A stretch of DNA of 64,000 nucleotides from positions 2,170,001 to 2,234,000 of the forward strand of contig NZ_CP063849.1 in assembly GCF_015277775.1 (NCBI RefSeq). Direction: 5' to 3'. Below the pieces are notes generated by a model. It did no database searches. It was given only the letters and a program-made list of their open reading frames with translations, and had not been told where the DNA came from. Below, piece by piece: positions 42,501 to 51,968 of the stretch; position 1 is the stretch's first letter; each line of letters opens with the position of its first letter. The position numbers were made by a program, and so were the translations under genes. This stretch comes from Paludibaculum fermentans (GTDB taxonomy: Bacteria; Acidobacteriota; Terriglobia; Bryobacterales; Bryobacteraceae).

Positions 42501-44605
42501 TCGCGCGATTTGATCACGTTGCCGGCAATGTTGTAACTCACGCACACGTTGGGCTTGCCCAACTGCGAAACCCAGGTCGGCAGCCCACGATCGGTTTTTG
42601 ATGTCCCGAAGGCCGAGTCATGGAAGGTGATGTTTGGCGCGTCGGTCAATGCCACGCTGGAACTGCCGCAATCCGTACTCGCCGCGCCGTCGTACTTGAA
42701 CTGGGCGGTGGTCACCGTCTGTGAACCGGCGGTGACCCCAACGCTCTGGACGCGGTCATACATCCCTTGGCTCGCCATGGTGGTATCCATCACCTTCCAG
42801 GCGCGCCGGGCCGGGGTGGTCAGATCCTCGTAGTCATACTGGCGCTCTTCCGTGGCATTCAAATAGCCGTCGCGAGTGAATTCCACCTTGGACACCTTTT
42901 CGCTGGTGGTGCCTGGGTCGAGCTTGGTGGTAACCACGCTGGCATACGGATTCTGGTTCGAATTCACCGTCCAGGTGGTTTCCCAGCGGACCAATGCCCG
43001 CTGCGACGGGGTCAGGACCCGCTCCTCTTCCTTCGTAGTGAATCCGAAGTATGCGGAGGAGACGCTGTTGTCGAAGTACCAGACGTGGTCGTTCGCGCGG
43101 CTGTTGCCGGGATCCACTATGGTCCGGGACAAGTGGCCTGCCGTCGGGACCGAGCCCGGCGCGGTAATCTCATACCAGTATTCGCTGCAGCTCGTGCACA
43201 TCCGCAGCCAGCGATTATTCACTTCGCGGAACCGCTGCTGATTCCCGTACAGAATGTCGGTGTAGCTCCAGCGCAGCCGGCCGCCACGCGGCATCGTCAC
43301 GTTGTCCAGTTCGCCGGAATTGTTCGTGGCGTAGGCAAACGTGTGCGATAGGCCGAGGCCCATGTGCGTCACCGTTGTGAGCAAAGTCGTCGTCCCGAAG
43401 GTCCCGTACGGGGAGAAAGGCGACTTCAGCGTCTGCCCCGTCGAGTAAGTGAACTCGAACTTCTGATCGGGGGCGATCAAATTCGTGATGCGGATCAGGT
43501 GTGGTACGGCATCCGTGTTGTATTCGAACTGGAAAACCGCGCCGAGGTCCTGCGAGGCCCGGATGTCGGCGATCGTGGCAATCCGGCCGCTGGTGGAACC
43601 CGCCGGCGCCTGGCTCCCCTGCATGTACTGGATCTTCGTCAGGTTTCCATTGCGATCATAGAGATCCGTGGGATACATCGTTCCGGCGTCGGCCTCGTTA
43701 CCGCCAGAGAGCCCGTAGAAGCACCAATAGCTGCCATCCGGGAACCAGAGCTTCTGAGTGGAAGCTTCAAATCGAACCAGAGGGCCTTCCTTGGTGCGCC
43801 ACTTCCCGCTTTCGTTCACATCGAGGTGGTACTCCGCTCCGCTCGGGTCGGTGTAGGTGTAGTGGTGAACCGTGACGGAATCGCTGTAGCTCGGCTTGAT
43901 CTTCCCGGGCGTCATGATCCAGCCGTAGCCATAACCTATGTCCTGGCCGGAGTTGTAGGTTCCTGACTGGTCCTGCTTCCAGTTCTGGGAGTTGTAGCTG
44001 AGGCCCAGAGGCAGTTTCCAGCCGTTTCGACCCACGGCGGTGATCAGAGGCAAGGCGAAATTGACATTCCCGCTGAACAGCCCAATATTCTCGCCTTCGC
44101 CGCCCCAATAGGAACTCGTCGGGCGGAGGCCGCGCCGCATCCATTCGGGTCCGCTGTTGGTGGGGACAGTGACGGTCTTGTTGGTTCCAGTGCTCCAGTT
44201 GTTATGGAAGTCGACGGCATAGATCGTGTAGGTGTAGGTGGCGGTGGGGGTAACGGTCGTGTCAGTGAGGGGGGTACTCGGGGTCTCCGACAGGTAGGCA
44301 CCATTCCGATAGAGCACGTAGCGCGCCGTTCCGGTACCGGAGTCGGACGCGCCAGCCCACGAAAGCCCTACGGACGTCGGCTGTGCGCTGACGACAATCG
44401 AAGCGCCGCTCACCGGATTCGGGGCTGTGACATCCAATGCACCCAAATCGACGCTGTAGAAACCATTGCCCGTTCCGGCCATGCCGTCAATCCCCAACCC
44501 GGAGTTGTAATAATTCGGGAATGGCGTGGTGATCGGGCCCACTTTCAACACATTGTCCAGATACACCAGAACCCCGGATTGCGTTGTTACCGACCTCATC
44601 TGCAT
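39521..44605 (-). CDS. Large YD-repeat (RHS) protein, main part, with HEALH tip
   Basis: 1694 codons. An FN3-like segment at about 60-150 (PTSVGLSWAGASDSGTG) precedes a large RHS/YD-repeat shell, with many YxYDxxGR-type repeats such as YTYDGRGRTV and YTYDQLGRL. The core ends at DYAQNRYYSSQWGRFTSADP. The tip of about 220 residues has a Cys pair near its ends (AGCKNAL, GANCPKP) and HEALH (1651-1655) followed by KDDNELAKDLG, a zincin-like metallopeptidase pattern. RHS shells encapsulate such tips and release them by self-cleavage in known systems. The natural start and signal peptide lie upstream at 45055, cut off by one TGA. Confidence 0.88.
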   Translation of the reverse strand: MQMRSVTTQSGVLVYLDNVLKVGPITTPFPNYYNSGLGIDGMAGTGNGFYSVDLGALDVTAPNPVSGASIVVSAQPTSVGLSWAGASDSGTGTARYVLYRNGAYLSETPSTPLTDTTVTPTATYTYTIYAVDFHNNWSTGTNKTVTVPTNSGPEWMRRGLRPTSSYWGGEGENIGLFSGNVNFALPLITAVGRNGWKLPLGLSYNSQNWKQDQSGTYNSGQDIGYGYGWIMTPGKIKPSYSDSVTVHHYTYTDPSGAEYHLDVNESGKWRTKEGPLVRFEASTQKLWFPDGSYWCFYGLSGGNEADAGTMYPTDLYDRNGNLTKIQYMQGSQAPAGSTSGRIATIADIRASQDLGAVFQFEYNTDAVPHLIRITNLIAPDQKFEFTYSTGQTLKSPFSPYGTFGTTTLLTTVTHMGLGLSHTFAYATNNSGELDNVTMPRGGRLRWSYTDILYGNQQRFREVNNRWLRMCTSCSEYWYEITAPGSVPTAGHLSRTIVDPGNSRANDHVWYFDNSVSSAYFGFTTKEEERVLTPSQRALVRWETTWTVNSNQNPYASVVTTKLDPGTTSEKVSKVEFTRDGYLNATEERQYDYEDLTTPARRAWKVMDTTMASQGMYDRVQSVGVTAGSQTVTTAQFKYDGAASTDCGSSSVALTDAPNITFHDSAFGTSKTDRGLPTWVSQLGKPNVCVSYNIAGNVIKSREPSTSKEVAVTLNETTKYTVPSMTTPNGNSNLATSYQWNQMLGLTQTTGANGATSSFTYDSIQRPATTTNAHGGVSTYSYWTNSTAVATDAGSQGTDFDGFGRTVQSRVGSPSATLSITDTQYAPCACSPTGKLKRVSRPYAVGGTPKYTEYTYDGRGRTVTVALPDSAGQTTYLYEGNTVLVTSPVRDSTRPIWKKYIMDAFGNLVHVIEPNPAYTVGGSEPQEVITDYTYNLFNQLRTVTMRRGTTTQTRTFNYNSLFQLTSVVQPESGTTSYTYWTDGQIRTKTDAKGNVTTYVRDGYGRLGAIYRKPSGAPVDDPTQTTTYGYDTGVNAQGRLSSVAVGAATETYEYTAGGLVSKKSVTFPNNDTPLQALYTYDTLGRMISLKYPDVYNSSGAVAEVGRTLGYQYFDPMGPQKLTDSTYTSPGWRVTAQRNAAGQLTQMVVCQPNGTSETETFSYNSLGQLTQSSGRGSNIEYRYSTTGNDGRITSRKDNISGEEVSYTYDQLGRLIEAVTTGPEWGLTWAYDGFGNRLRQEVTKGGRAAVFSVDPATNRLSGGGVTYDANGSIESFGTGAGTGAYDVDNRMVSMSLDASNVERYAYSAANQRIQVTRANGTVETFFYGLAGELLGVYQRGTKANGHKYFSSASIRVWFSGRLISSGANSVVTDRLGSVVKDGSEALRYYPYGDQNPGSTTEDREKFATYTRDGFSGLDYAQNRYYSSQWGRFTSADPYGGSARPRAPQSWNRYSYTDSDPINRNDSSGLCWWCRFSAPDDFGIQGWLDSQSEVGGGDLDWWVPATGPGLEQPEPGAAPALPPLILSGQESADVTTAKMRGWLTTELDTLSAGCKNALSNYMGTLRSNIQNLKFYDATLAEGFLLLNQVDPRLSGSQSIRGLAASMIANNPNSSVTAFVLTVTDAAGTKMTNNIILTAAFSQISEVGGDPHLVLLHEALHSILNKDDNELAKDLGISISSGQTSSSAITQWLGANCPKP

Positions 44606-44659
44606 GCCGTCATGGCAGCCAACCGATTTGGCGGCATGCTGCGTGAGAACGCCTTGATC

Positions 44660-45055
44660 TCACGACTTCACCACAATGGTGGCCGAGCAGTTGCTGCCGC
44701 TGAACACCACGTTGGTCAGGGCAACCTGGATGAACGATCCCTGTGGGTTGTACTGGTTCAGGGAAGTGTCAGTCGATGCTCTGTGCAGATGGCTGTAAAC
44801 ACCCGGTGTATATATACTGTCGCTTGCCGTCAACTTCAGAGTGGAGTGGACTTCGTTTGGACTTGCCGGGGCCAGCATCACGAACACGAAACCCGGCGAG
44901 GGGGTTGTCAGCCAGCCTTGCGAGGTGCTGGTCGAGCCGGCGACGGTCCAGTAGGAAGTATTGACTCCACTGGGATTGTTAAAGACCTCGGAATAGTAGT
45001 ACGTATATGCCCATGCGGGCACGGCGAGGAGGGCCAACAACGCGAGGCGCCTCAT
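44660..45055 (-). CDS. N-terminal piece of the RHS protein, ended by in-frame TGA
   Basis: 131 residues with a Sec signal peptide (MRRLALLALLAVPAWAYTYY) and a beta-rich domain (YWTVAGSTSTSQGWLTTP, SNCSATIVVKS). It is in the same frame as the 39521-44605 gene, and the intervening 18 codons after the TGA read through sensibly (GVLTQHAAKSVGCHDG). So this is the 5' end of a single 1.84-kilocodon RHS gene interrupted by a nonsense codon at 44660-44662; a CGA to TGA change would explain it. The ATG overlaps the upstream small gene (ATGA). Confidence 0.82.
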   Translation of the reverse strand: MRRLALLALLAVPAWAYTYYYSEVFNNPSGVNTSYWTVAGSTSTSQGWLTTPSPGFVFVMLAPASPNEVHSTLKLTASDSIYTPGVYSHLHRASTDTSLNQYNPQGSFIQVALTNVVFSGSNCSATIVVKS

Positions 45056-45504
45056 TGGTTCTTCCCCCGCGCTTTTGACAATCCGAGAAACTCATCCAGA
45101 TCGAAATCCGCTTTCTTCTTTCGGATCTCCGTTTCCAGATCCGTTTTATTGGACTTCCCTGTATCGAATGAAACCGCCCCGTCTTCACGAGAGGACTCGA
45201 TCTCATCCAGAAGCCTCAATGCGGCGGCCGTTGGCCTGCTGGTGCTGAAGACGGCAATGGCCCATTTCCCGTCGTCGCTCACGACAAACTGGTAGTCCAG
45301 CACTTCGCGCTGCACCTTGTCAGCAGGGCTCGCGACGAACTTCGGACGCCGCGGGTCGTCAGGCGTCCCCTTGCCTACCAAGGGCACGACGGCGATCACC
45401 TTACGCCCGAGAATTCTGGATTGAGCGTGCGTCGGGGGAGAGAATCCGAGTAGAAGCGATAGAAATGCTCCATAAGTCCAGAGGCGTAGGTGCGGCGAAG
45501 GCAT
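45052..45504 (-). CDS. Small secreted protein upstream of and coupled to the RHS gene
   Basis: 150 residues with a signal peptide (YGAFLSLLLGFSPPTHAQ). The mature part has VIAVVPLVGKGTPDDPRRP and a charged, helical C terminus (TDLETEIRKKKADFDLDEFL). No named family is recognised. The ATGA overlap with the RHS start means co-translation. It may help secretion or folding of the RHS protein, as small genes before large RHS genes do in other systems; that role is inferred. Confidence 0.7.
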   Translation of the reverse strand: MPSPHLRLWTYGAFLSLLLGFSPPTHAQSRILGRKVIAVVPLVGKGTPDDPRRPKFVASPADKVQREVLDYQFVVSDDGKWAIAVFSTSRPTAAALRLLDEIESSREDGAVSFDTGKSNKTDLETEIRKKKADFDLDEFLGLSKARGKNQ

Positions 45505-46244
45505 GGGCAGAAACTATCACGCCAGCAGACAGCAATACAACACCTCTGCTCCACGGCATTCCGTCGACAGACTCCAATTCAATGAATCCAATGGAGAAAT
45601 GATTCTTCAATCGAATCCTAAAGCAGGCCGATGGCCTGTTGGCCTTTACGCTACCAGCCGACTCAATCCATACGAACTATTCATTAAATCGAAACCAGCA
45701 GCAGGTCTTTGTCTTGCGGACTTCCCGATCCGATTGAGCTGCGCCTCAATGACTGTTGACCCGACCGGCCCAGGCCGGCACCGGCGGGCAAGGAGGCCCG
45801 CAAGGCCCTCTGGCGGCACTCACCGAACCGAGCCAAGGTGGCGACGGGAAGGGGGACATCCTGAGAGTCTGTCACAATGAAAATCTTCCGAATCTAGAAT
45901 AAATACGTTTCGAGGACAAGAATATCCGTAAGTTGTTGATTCCTCGTCGCAATTGGTTTATTCCGACAGGCTCCCGTCCCCCTGCGCTGTTTGACGACTC
46001 CCCCGTAGTCCCACAGCCCTACTGCGATAAAGGCTTCGACCCAGCGAAGGGCCGGCTGAGTGACAACACCCGAGGTCGTAAGTGGAGACCGCCCCGCGCT
46101 GGATTCCGTGTGGATGGAGACCCGTGCACCGTTGGAAGAGAACCGGACAACTGGGTTCCGTTCTCAGGTGGTTGGTGTTGAAAAGGAGTCAGCCTGTCCC
46201 CCGCCTCAGCCTCCTTGTCCCCCTCCTGCATGCGGCCCAGGACC
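45505..46244. other. Intergenic region with REP-like motifs
   Basis: No convincing gene in 740 nt. REP-like sequences are GGGGGACATCCTG..GTCTGTC at 45851-45873 and GGAGTCAGCCTGTCCCCC at 46185-46202, the second followed by another CTTGTCCCCCTCCTG. The promoter for the small gene/RHS operon should lie in 45505-45700, which is AT-richer than the flanks. Confidence 0.55.
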
Positions 46245-47807
46245 TTACTCCGGCTCTACCTTCAAAAGCGGCACTACGAGGGTCTTCCGTTCACCTTCGG
46301 CAACCCTTAGCTGTGGCGCACCTGCCCGGTGCTTTTCCATAAGGATGTCTGGCCTCATGAACAGCGGCCAACTGGATGCGTCCAAGGCGAACACGTGGTA
46401 GACGCCCGGCGGAACTGAGGTCAGCACGGCTTTGCCAGTTGCATTCGGCTCGGAGTGGAGCGCAGACTCGGCATCCGGAATGGCGCCGCTGTCGGGCAGG
46501 AGCGTGACCATCACGGGCGGCAGCCCGCCAGTTGTCGTTTCGAATGTGACCTCGACACGGGCACCTCGCGGACTCAGCACAATGGCCAAGTCCGACACGC
46601 CCAGCTCCACCGCAAACCGCCTTCCCGTCAATCTACGTCCTGCCAGCGATACATCCCTCACATACCAGCCTTCCGGAAGTCCTTGGAGCCAGTAATCGCC
46701 GATGCCGTCCGTCAGGTTTGCCTGGAACACCCCGTTGCTATCCACATTGACTGGGGACCCGCCCAAATGGAGCCGAAGCTTCGAGAGGTCAGCGCTCCCG
46801 GTTCCATCGACCGTAATCCGTCCCCTGATTTCGAATCCGGTGGTCAACTCCAGTTCGATGTTCGAGATACTCTCATCGCGAACATTGAGCGTCAAGGGCT
46901 TCGAGGCTCTCCCTGTCTTGGGGTCCGATGCAGTCAGGACGTATGCTCCAGGCAAGGCCTCCAGCTTGAATGTCCCGTCCGGTTTTGAAGAGGCAGCCTG
47001 CACCATGGCTGAGGTAGCAAGTCCCAACTGGGTCGTACGCCGGAGGCTCAACGATGGGCCGGTACCAGCGGGCGCCGGTTTGATCTTTCCGCTGATGGTA
47101 ATTGCAGGTTGGATCTTCAGATGAATATCATTCAACTGCTTCGTTTCCCCCGCTACGGTCTCTACCTGCTGTGCCTGCTCTATGGAGGTCGCATCCGGAT
47201 AAAGGACGAGTCCAGCGGTCTTCGGCCATCGATAGCGTGAAGAAGTGCCGGCTGCACTTTCTTCGTGGGTGCTGCTGTACTCAACGGCCAGATAGTGTTT
47301 CCCGGGCTCCACATCCGCGACACGGTATTGGCCCAGATCATCCGTCACCGCGAACGCGTCGCTCTCATAAAACGGGTCCTGACCCGGTAAGCTCTGCCTC
47401 TTTTCCGTCCGGACAATCGCATGACTCACCGGATCGCCGTACTGATCGATGACCCGGCCGGCCACCACACCTAGCGGCATCATCTCCACAGTCACATCAG
47501 TTTCGGTCCCCGCGTTCAGTTCAATCCTGGTGCCCATGATCGCACCGCGTGCCATACGGTACCCATTGCGTGCGACGTTCAGGAGATGCCCACCGGCAGC
47601 AGGTGACCGCCCGGCGAACACTCCGGCGCGGTCGGTACGGCCAGAGATCCGCCGAGCACGATCTTTGTCCAGCACAACGCTCGCGCCGCCGACCGGGCTC
47701 TTGTTGATGCTGTCGACGACATGCACCCGGAAAGCCAATCCGGGCTCGCTCTGTGCGCATATCAGTTGCGTGGCGAGGCAGGCGAAAAGAATCGGAGTGA
47801 TCTTCAT
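46245..47807 (-). CDS. Secreted carboxypeptidase-regulatory-like protein
   Basis: 520 residues with a signal peptide (ILFACLATQLICAQ). Several beta-sandwich regulatory-like domains follow: FRVHVVDSINKSPVGGASV, GVVAGRVIDQYGDPVSHAIV, AITISGKIKPAPAG and FEIRGRITVDGTGSAD each open one. GQYRVADVEPGKHYLAVEY is the typical strand pair. No catalytic domain is attached. Such proteins are abundant in Acidobacteriota and probably bind polymers or support the outer surface. Its ATG overlaps the stop of the upstream paralogue by 4 nt. Confidence 0.78.
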   Translation of the reverse strand: MKITPILFACLATQLICAQSEPGLAFRVHVVDSINKSPVGGASVVLDKDRARRISGRTDRAGVFAGRSPAAGGHLLNVARNGYRMARGAIMGTRIELNAGTETDVTVEMMPLGVVAGRVIDQYGDPVSHAIVRTEKRQSLPGQDPFYESDAFAVTDDLGQYRVADVEPGKHYLAVEYSSTHEESAAGTSSRYRWPKTAGLVLYPDATSIEQAQQVETVAGETKQLNDIHLKIQPAITISGKIKPAPAGTGPSLSLRRTTQLGLATSAMVQAASSKPDGTFKLEALPGAYVLTASDPKTGRASKPLTLNVRDESISNIELELTTGFEIRGRITVDGTGSADLSKLRLHLGGSPVNVDSNGVFQANLTDGIGDYWLQGLPEGWYVRDVSLAGRRLTGRRFAVELGVSDLAIVLSPRGARVEVTFETTTGGLPPVMVTLLPDSGAIPDAESALHSEPNATGKAVLTSVPPGVYHVFALDASSWPLFMRPDILMEKHRAGAPQLRVAEGERKTLVVPLLKVEPE

Positions 47808-49042
47808 TGCTGTGGCTTTGGTCCGACTATGATGATGAGCTTCCTGGCCGCCGAAGACTCACCGATCTGCAACTTCCAGTCTTTGACTGGTTGTCCGCCC
47901 AGCGTCACACTTCGAATGTCCAAGCTGCTGAAGGAGCTATGGAATCGAAGATTGTACTCACCTGGCGCCAATGCAACCGAGAATCTGCCATTTTGGTCTG
48001 GGTGACCTGTTTCCATGTGCATTGCGGACAACTGGCCGCTGCGGTTGAAGTAGACTGAGCCGAACTTCAGATCGTGCGGTTGCGAGCCCTCCACTCGGAT
48101 CTCGGCGTCAATTTTTGGCATGGGGCGCAACACAATGTCGATGTTTTCCAGGTCCCGCCCACGGACTTCCACCGTCGCGAGTCCGAACTTCGGCGTATCA
48201 GGATCCAGGGTTTGCGCCGATATCGTGTAGGTGCCTGGGCCGAGGTCCGGGATCGCGAACGTTCCATTCCTTGCGGTGGCGTCGTGGCTGCCTTCGCCGG
48301 CGTCCCCCATGATCCAAAGCGATGCCTGTTCCGCGACGCTCCCTCCCTCTGATCGGAGACTACCGCGGATAGTGGCGGGAGGAGCAGGATCCAAGATAAA
48401 GTTGATACCCGATAGCGCGGAGCCGGCCTTTACGGGAACTTCAGCAGGCTTTTCCGCCCCTCCGTAATAAGCTGACGCGATCGTCAGCGGCATCGGGTCA
48501 AACTCGCTACTTCGCCCTTCACGGTAGGTCCCTCGCACCTGGTAGAGGCCGGGGTCCAGACCGGACAGGCGATATTCCCCCAAGTCATTTGTTTGCGCCG
48601 TGCCGGCCACGTCGAGACCACCTCCCGGGGCCTGTGAAATCAGCGCCTGAATCGTTGCGCCCCGCAATGCCTGACTGAGACTATCAGCCACCCGGCCGGT
48701 GATGACACCTTGCCGATGGACTTCGATCAGCAGCTCTTTCTGATCTTCGAAATCGGATCGTTCCAATTTGTAAAACCGATTGGTATATCCGGCCCGGTGC
48801 GCGATCAATGTGTAGTCGCCGGCCACGAGGCCGGAGAATTGAAACCGGCCTTCACCGTCGGTGAATTCGTCCCACTGGTTCTTGGATGTATAGACTTTAA
48901 CGGCCGCCCGACGAACTACTTCGCGCGTCTCGGCATCGACCACTCGCCCGAAGAGAGGGGCGCGTGACTCGGGAGCGGGCGGTACCTGTTGCGCTGTCAC
49001 AGCACAACAGATTGACAGGAGAACGACCAGCCACGTTTTCAC
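47804..49042 (-). CDS. Secreted carboxypeptidase-regulatory-like protein (paralogue)
   Basis: 412 residues with a signal peptide (WLVVLLSICCAVTAQQ). CarboxypepD_reg-like domains are visible: PLFGRVVDAETREVVRRAAV with FQFSGLVAGDYTLIAHRAGY, then GVITGRVADSLSQALRGATI with GEYRLSGLDPGLYQVRG. It shares its architecture with the next gene, and the 4-nt overlap (47804-47807) shows they form one operon. The C-terminal strand region (LRFHSSFSSLDIRSVTLGG) also resembles its partner. Function unknown; structural or binding role inferred. Confidence 0.78.
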   Translation of the reverse strand: MKTWLVVLLSICCAVTAQQVPPAPESRAPLFGRVVDAETREVVRRAAVKVYTSKNQWDEFTDGEGRFQFSGLVAGDYTLIAHRAGYTNRFYKLERSDFEDQKELLIEVHRQGVITGRVADSLSQALRGATIQALISQAPGGGLDVAGTAQTNDLGEYRLSGLDPGLYQVRGTYREGRSSEFDPMPLTIASAYYGGAEKPAEVPVKAGSALSGINFILDPAPPATIRGSLRSEGGSVAEQASLWIMGDAGEGSHDATARNGTFAIPDLGPGTYTISAQTLDPDTPKFGLATVEVRGRDLENIDIVLRPMPKIDAEIRVEGSQPHDLKFGSVYFNRSGQLSAMHMETGHPDQNGRFSVALAPGEYNLRFHSSFSSLDIRSVTLGGQPVKDWKLQIGESSAARKLIIIVGPKPQQ

Positions 49043-49228
49043 TCATGCATAGGATATTTGGAAATCGCCCCCAAACTCAATCACCCAGAGCGTACAGAGG
49101 CGAGGGAGGAGGATCCAAATCGCTCACTTCGCGCGCGTTGGGCAGCCGGATTGGTCCCAAAATGGTCGACGTCCGGCGAATCTGGGAGAGGGGTGCCTTT
49201 TTCCTATTTCTCTCCTTTTTGGGACCTG

Positions 49229-49278
49229 GCAGCCCGTGACGGAAGTCGCGCAGCCGCGGGACTCCCGTCGCGGGCTGC
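49229..49278. repeat. Long hairpin at the transketolase 3' end
   Basis: GCAGCCCGTGACGG (49229-49242) pairs with CCGTCGCGGGCTGC (49265-49278) with one G-T wobble. The loop region contains GAAGTCGCGCAGC..GGGACT, an element that recurs at 52624-52650. The last transketolase codons lie at one foot of the hairpin. No U-tract is seen on either strand directly after it. Confidence 0.65.
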
Positions 49279-51368
49279 TAGAGATTGGCCCATTGGGCCG
49301 GATTTTTCGCAATCTGGTTCCTGGCTTCGGTGGCGATGTGCTCGACGGTGAAGCCAAACCAGCCGCGGAGTTCTTTCAGGGGGCCAGAAGCTCCGAACGT
49401 CTCCATGCCCAGGCTGCAGCCGCGCAGACCGACATAGCGGCTCCAGCCGAAGGTGGAGGCGGCCTCCACGGAGACGCGCGCGGTGACGGCCGGCGGCAGT
49501 ACGTTGTCGCGATACTGCGCGCTCTGATGCTCGAACAGATCCCAGCAAGGCATGCTGACGACACGGGCCCGCACGCCGTCGCGCCGCAGCACTTCAAAGG
49601 TCTCCAGGCATAGCGCCACTTCGCTGCCGGTGGCCAGCAGGAGGACGTCCGGACGGCCGCCGGGCGTGTCCGCCAGGATGTAAGCGCCGCGCAGGAGACC
49701 CTCGGCTGGGGCATATTGTTTGCGGTCGATGACGGGAATGGCCTGCTTGGAGAGGACCAGCGCAACGGGCTGGTGGCGCTGACCCATGACGATTCGCCAT
49801 GCCGCGGAGACCTCGTTGGCGTCGGCCGGCCGGATGGTCATCAGGTGCGGCGTGGCGCGCAGGGAGGCGAGCTGCTCGACGGGCTGATGCGTGGGGCCAT
49901 CCTGGCCAAGGCCAATGGAGTCGTGGCCGAAGATGTGGATCACCGGGATCTCCATCAGGCTGGACATCCGCATGGCGCCGCGCATGTAGTCGCTGAAGAT
50001 GAGATAGCCGGAGCCGAACGGACGCAGACCGCTGAGGGCCAAACCGTTCAGAATGGCGCCCATGACGTGCTCGCGCACACCGAAGTGGAAGTTGCGGCCG
50101 GCCCGATGGTTGGCGTCGAAGTCGCCGGCTCCGGGAAAGCACAGCCGGGTGCGGATGGAGGTGCCCAGATCGGCGGAGCCGCCGAGTAGCCAAGGCACGC
50201 GCTCAGCGACCTTGTTCAGGGCGATGCCAGAAGCCTCCGAGGTCGCGATGCCTTCCGGATCGGCGGCGAAGGTGGGGAGGGTTGCGTCCCAGCCCTCGGG
50301 CAGCTCGCCGTGCAGCAGGGCGTGGAGTTCGGCGGCTGCCTCCGGGTACTGCTCAGTATAGCGGTCCAGCATCTCCATCCAGGCATTCCGCAGTGCGGCG
50401 CCGCGCCGGCCGATGTCGCGCGCGAAGTGTTCCCGCACGCCTTCCGGCACAAAGAACTCGCGCTCATCGTGCCAGCCCCAGGCCGCTTTCGCCATGTTTG
50501 CCTCGCGCAGGGTGAGCGGGCCGGCATGGGCGGCGCGGGTGTCCTGTTTGCCGGGCACGCCCCAGCCGATGTGGCTATCGATGATGATGAGCGTGGGGCG
50601 ATCCGCCGTCTGGCCGGCGGTGGTGAACGCCTGGCCGAGAAGCTCGAGGTTGTTGGCGTCGGCCACACGCACCACGCGCCAGCCCTGCGCGAGGAAGCGG
50701 TGCTCGACATCTTCGCTGAAGGCGAGACTGGTCCGGCCTTCATTCGTGACGTGGTTGTTGTCGTAGATCCAGCAGAGGTTGGAGAGCTTCAGGTGTCCGG
50801 CGAGGGAGGCCGCTTCGGCGGAGACCCCCTCCATCAGGCAGCCATCGCCGCACAAGGCGTAAGTGCGGTAGTCGAATAGCGGAAAACCGGGCCGGTTGAA
50901 CCGGGCGCCCAGCCACTGGGCGGCGATCGCCATGCCCACGGAGTTGGCGACGCCCTGGCCCAACGCGCCCGTGGTCGTCTCGACGCCCGCGGTGAGTTCG
51001 TACTCGGGATGGCCGGAGCAGTGGCTGCCCAGGTGCCGGAAGTTGCGGATGTCGTCCAGGGTGACGGTGAGTTGGCTGCTGCGCTCGCCCATGCGCCGCA
51101 CGGCCTTCACCCCGCAGAGATAGAAGAGCGAGTACAGCAGCATGGAGGCGTGACCGACGCTCAGTATGAAACGGTCGCGATTCGGCCAGGCCGGGTCCTC
51201 CGGATCAAAGCGAAGGAATTCCTGCCAGAGCGTGTAGGCCACGGGAGCCATGGCGATGGGCGTGCCTGTGTGGCCGGATTGAGCGGCATTGACGGCGTCG
51301 ACAGTGAGGGCGCGGATGGTATTGATGCAGGTCAGGTCAAGGCTGGTATCAATGGATTGGGTCGGCAT
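49278..51368 (-). CDS. tkt: Transketolase
   Basis: 696 residues from the ATG at 51368, with AGGAG upstream. ThDP-dependent enzyme of the pentose phosphate pathway. The N-terminal domain has AVNAAQSGHTGTPIAMAP and the ThDP motif GDGCLMEGVSAEA through CWIYDNNHV. The pyrimidine domain has GGSADL, FGVREHVMGAILNG and FGHDSIGLGQDGPTHQP; a C-terminal domain ends in IAKNPAQWANL. GTP is seen at the usual GHPGxP site (GHTGTP), a small change. The gene stands alone, with divergent, gene-poor DNA upstream. Confidence 0.94.
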   Translation of the reverse strand: MPTQSIDTSLDLTCINTIRALTVDAVNAAQSGHTGTPIAMAPVAYTLWQEFLRFDPEDPAWPNRDRFILSVGHASMLLYSLFYLCGVKAVRRMGERSSQLTVTLDDIRNFRHLGSHCSGHPEYELTAGVETTTGALGQGVANSVGMAIAAQWLGARFNRPGFPLFDYRTYALCGDGCLMEGVSAEAASLAGHLKLSNLCWIYDNNHVTNEGRTSLAFSEDVEHRFLAQGWRVVRVADANNLELLGQAFTTAGQTADRPTLIIIDSHIGWGVPGKQDTRAAHAGPLTLREANMAKAAWGWHDEREFFVPEGVREHFARDIGRRGAALRNAWMEMLDRYTEQYPEAAAELHALLHGELPEGWDATLPTFAADPEGIATSEASGIALNKVAERVPWLLGGSADLGTSIRTRLCFPGAGDFDANHRAGRNFHFGVREHVMGAILNGLALSGLRPFGSGYLIFSDYMRGAMRMSSLMEIPVIHIFGHDSIGLGQDGPTHQPVEQLASLRATPHLMTIRPADANEVSAAWRIVMGQRHQPVALVLSKQAIPVIDRKQYAPAEGLLRGAYILADTPGGRPDVLLLATGSEVALCLETFEVLRRDGVRARVVSMPCWDLFEHQSAQYRDNVLPPAVTARVSVEAASTFGWSRYVGLRGCSLGMETFGASGPLKELRGWFGFTVEHIATEARNQIAKNPAQWANL

Positions 51369-51968
51369 GGAATGCTCCTGGTGGCGGGCACAAGGCACGC
51401 TCGAATTCGGCCGTTCCAGCGGAGCCCGAGCGGGCGGGCGATCGCCCGGGAACGACACCAGCACAGGGGCGCGCGGAGCGAAAAACTGATCAGGCTGAGT
51501 GAGGCGGTGCCGTCCGGTTGCCTGGGGAAGATCCGCCGCGTGCCCGGATCGGAAAACGTGTCGAAGCCTGGTTCCCTGGCGGGCGCTGGAATCAGCGGCG
51601 CATCGCAGGTCCGAAGAGTTCGTACCCGGTCAAAGGCATCCTCGTCTTCCTCGCTGAAGACCACAGCAGACCGCGGCCACCCCAGCCGGCTAAGGTCCCG
51701 GGTGACATTGTTTCCCGGCGACGCCTGCGCTGGAGGGCTGAAGGGGCGTGGTCCACGACTCGGTGGCCGGAAAAGGAACCGGGGCCGGCGGCGCTCCGGG
51801 TTTGGAGCCCGTAGTGAAGCCAGCGGGCAACGTGATGCCAAATGCGTGGCAAACGCCTTGTGGCGTGAAGAGGGGTTACCCATAGGGTCTGTTCGTTCCC
51901 TTACTTACAAAGCGGCGTGGGCCCGGCTGTCGCCTCTCTCAGCACGCCTGACGCGTTATACGGCGGTC
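51369..51968. other. Intergenic region, no gene seen
   Basis: About 600 nt upstream of transketolase. Short open frames on both strands are not protein-like. The transketolase promoter is expected near 51380-51480 but no clear boxes are seen. The segment leads into the decayed serine-hydrolase sequence. Confidence 0.5.
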
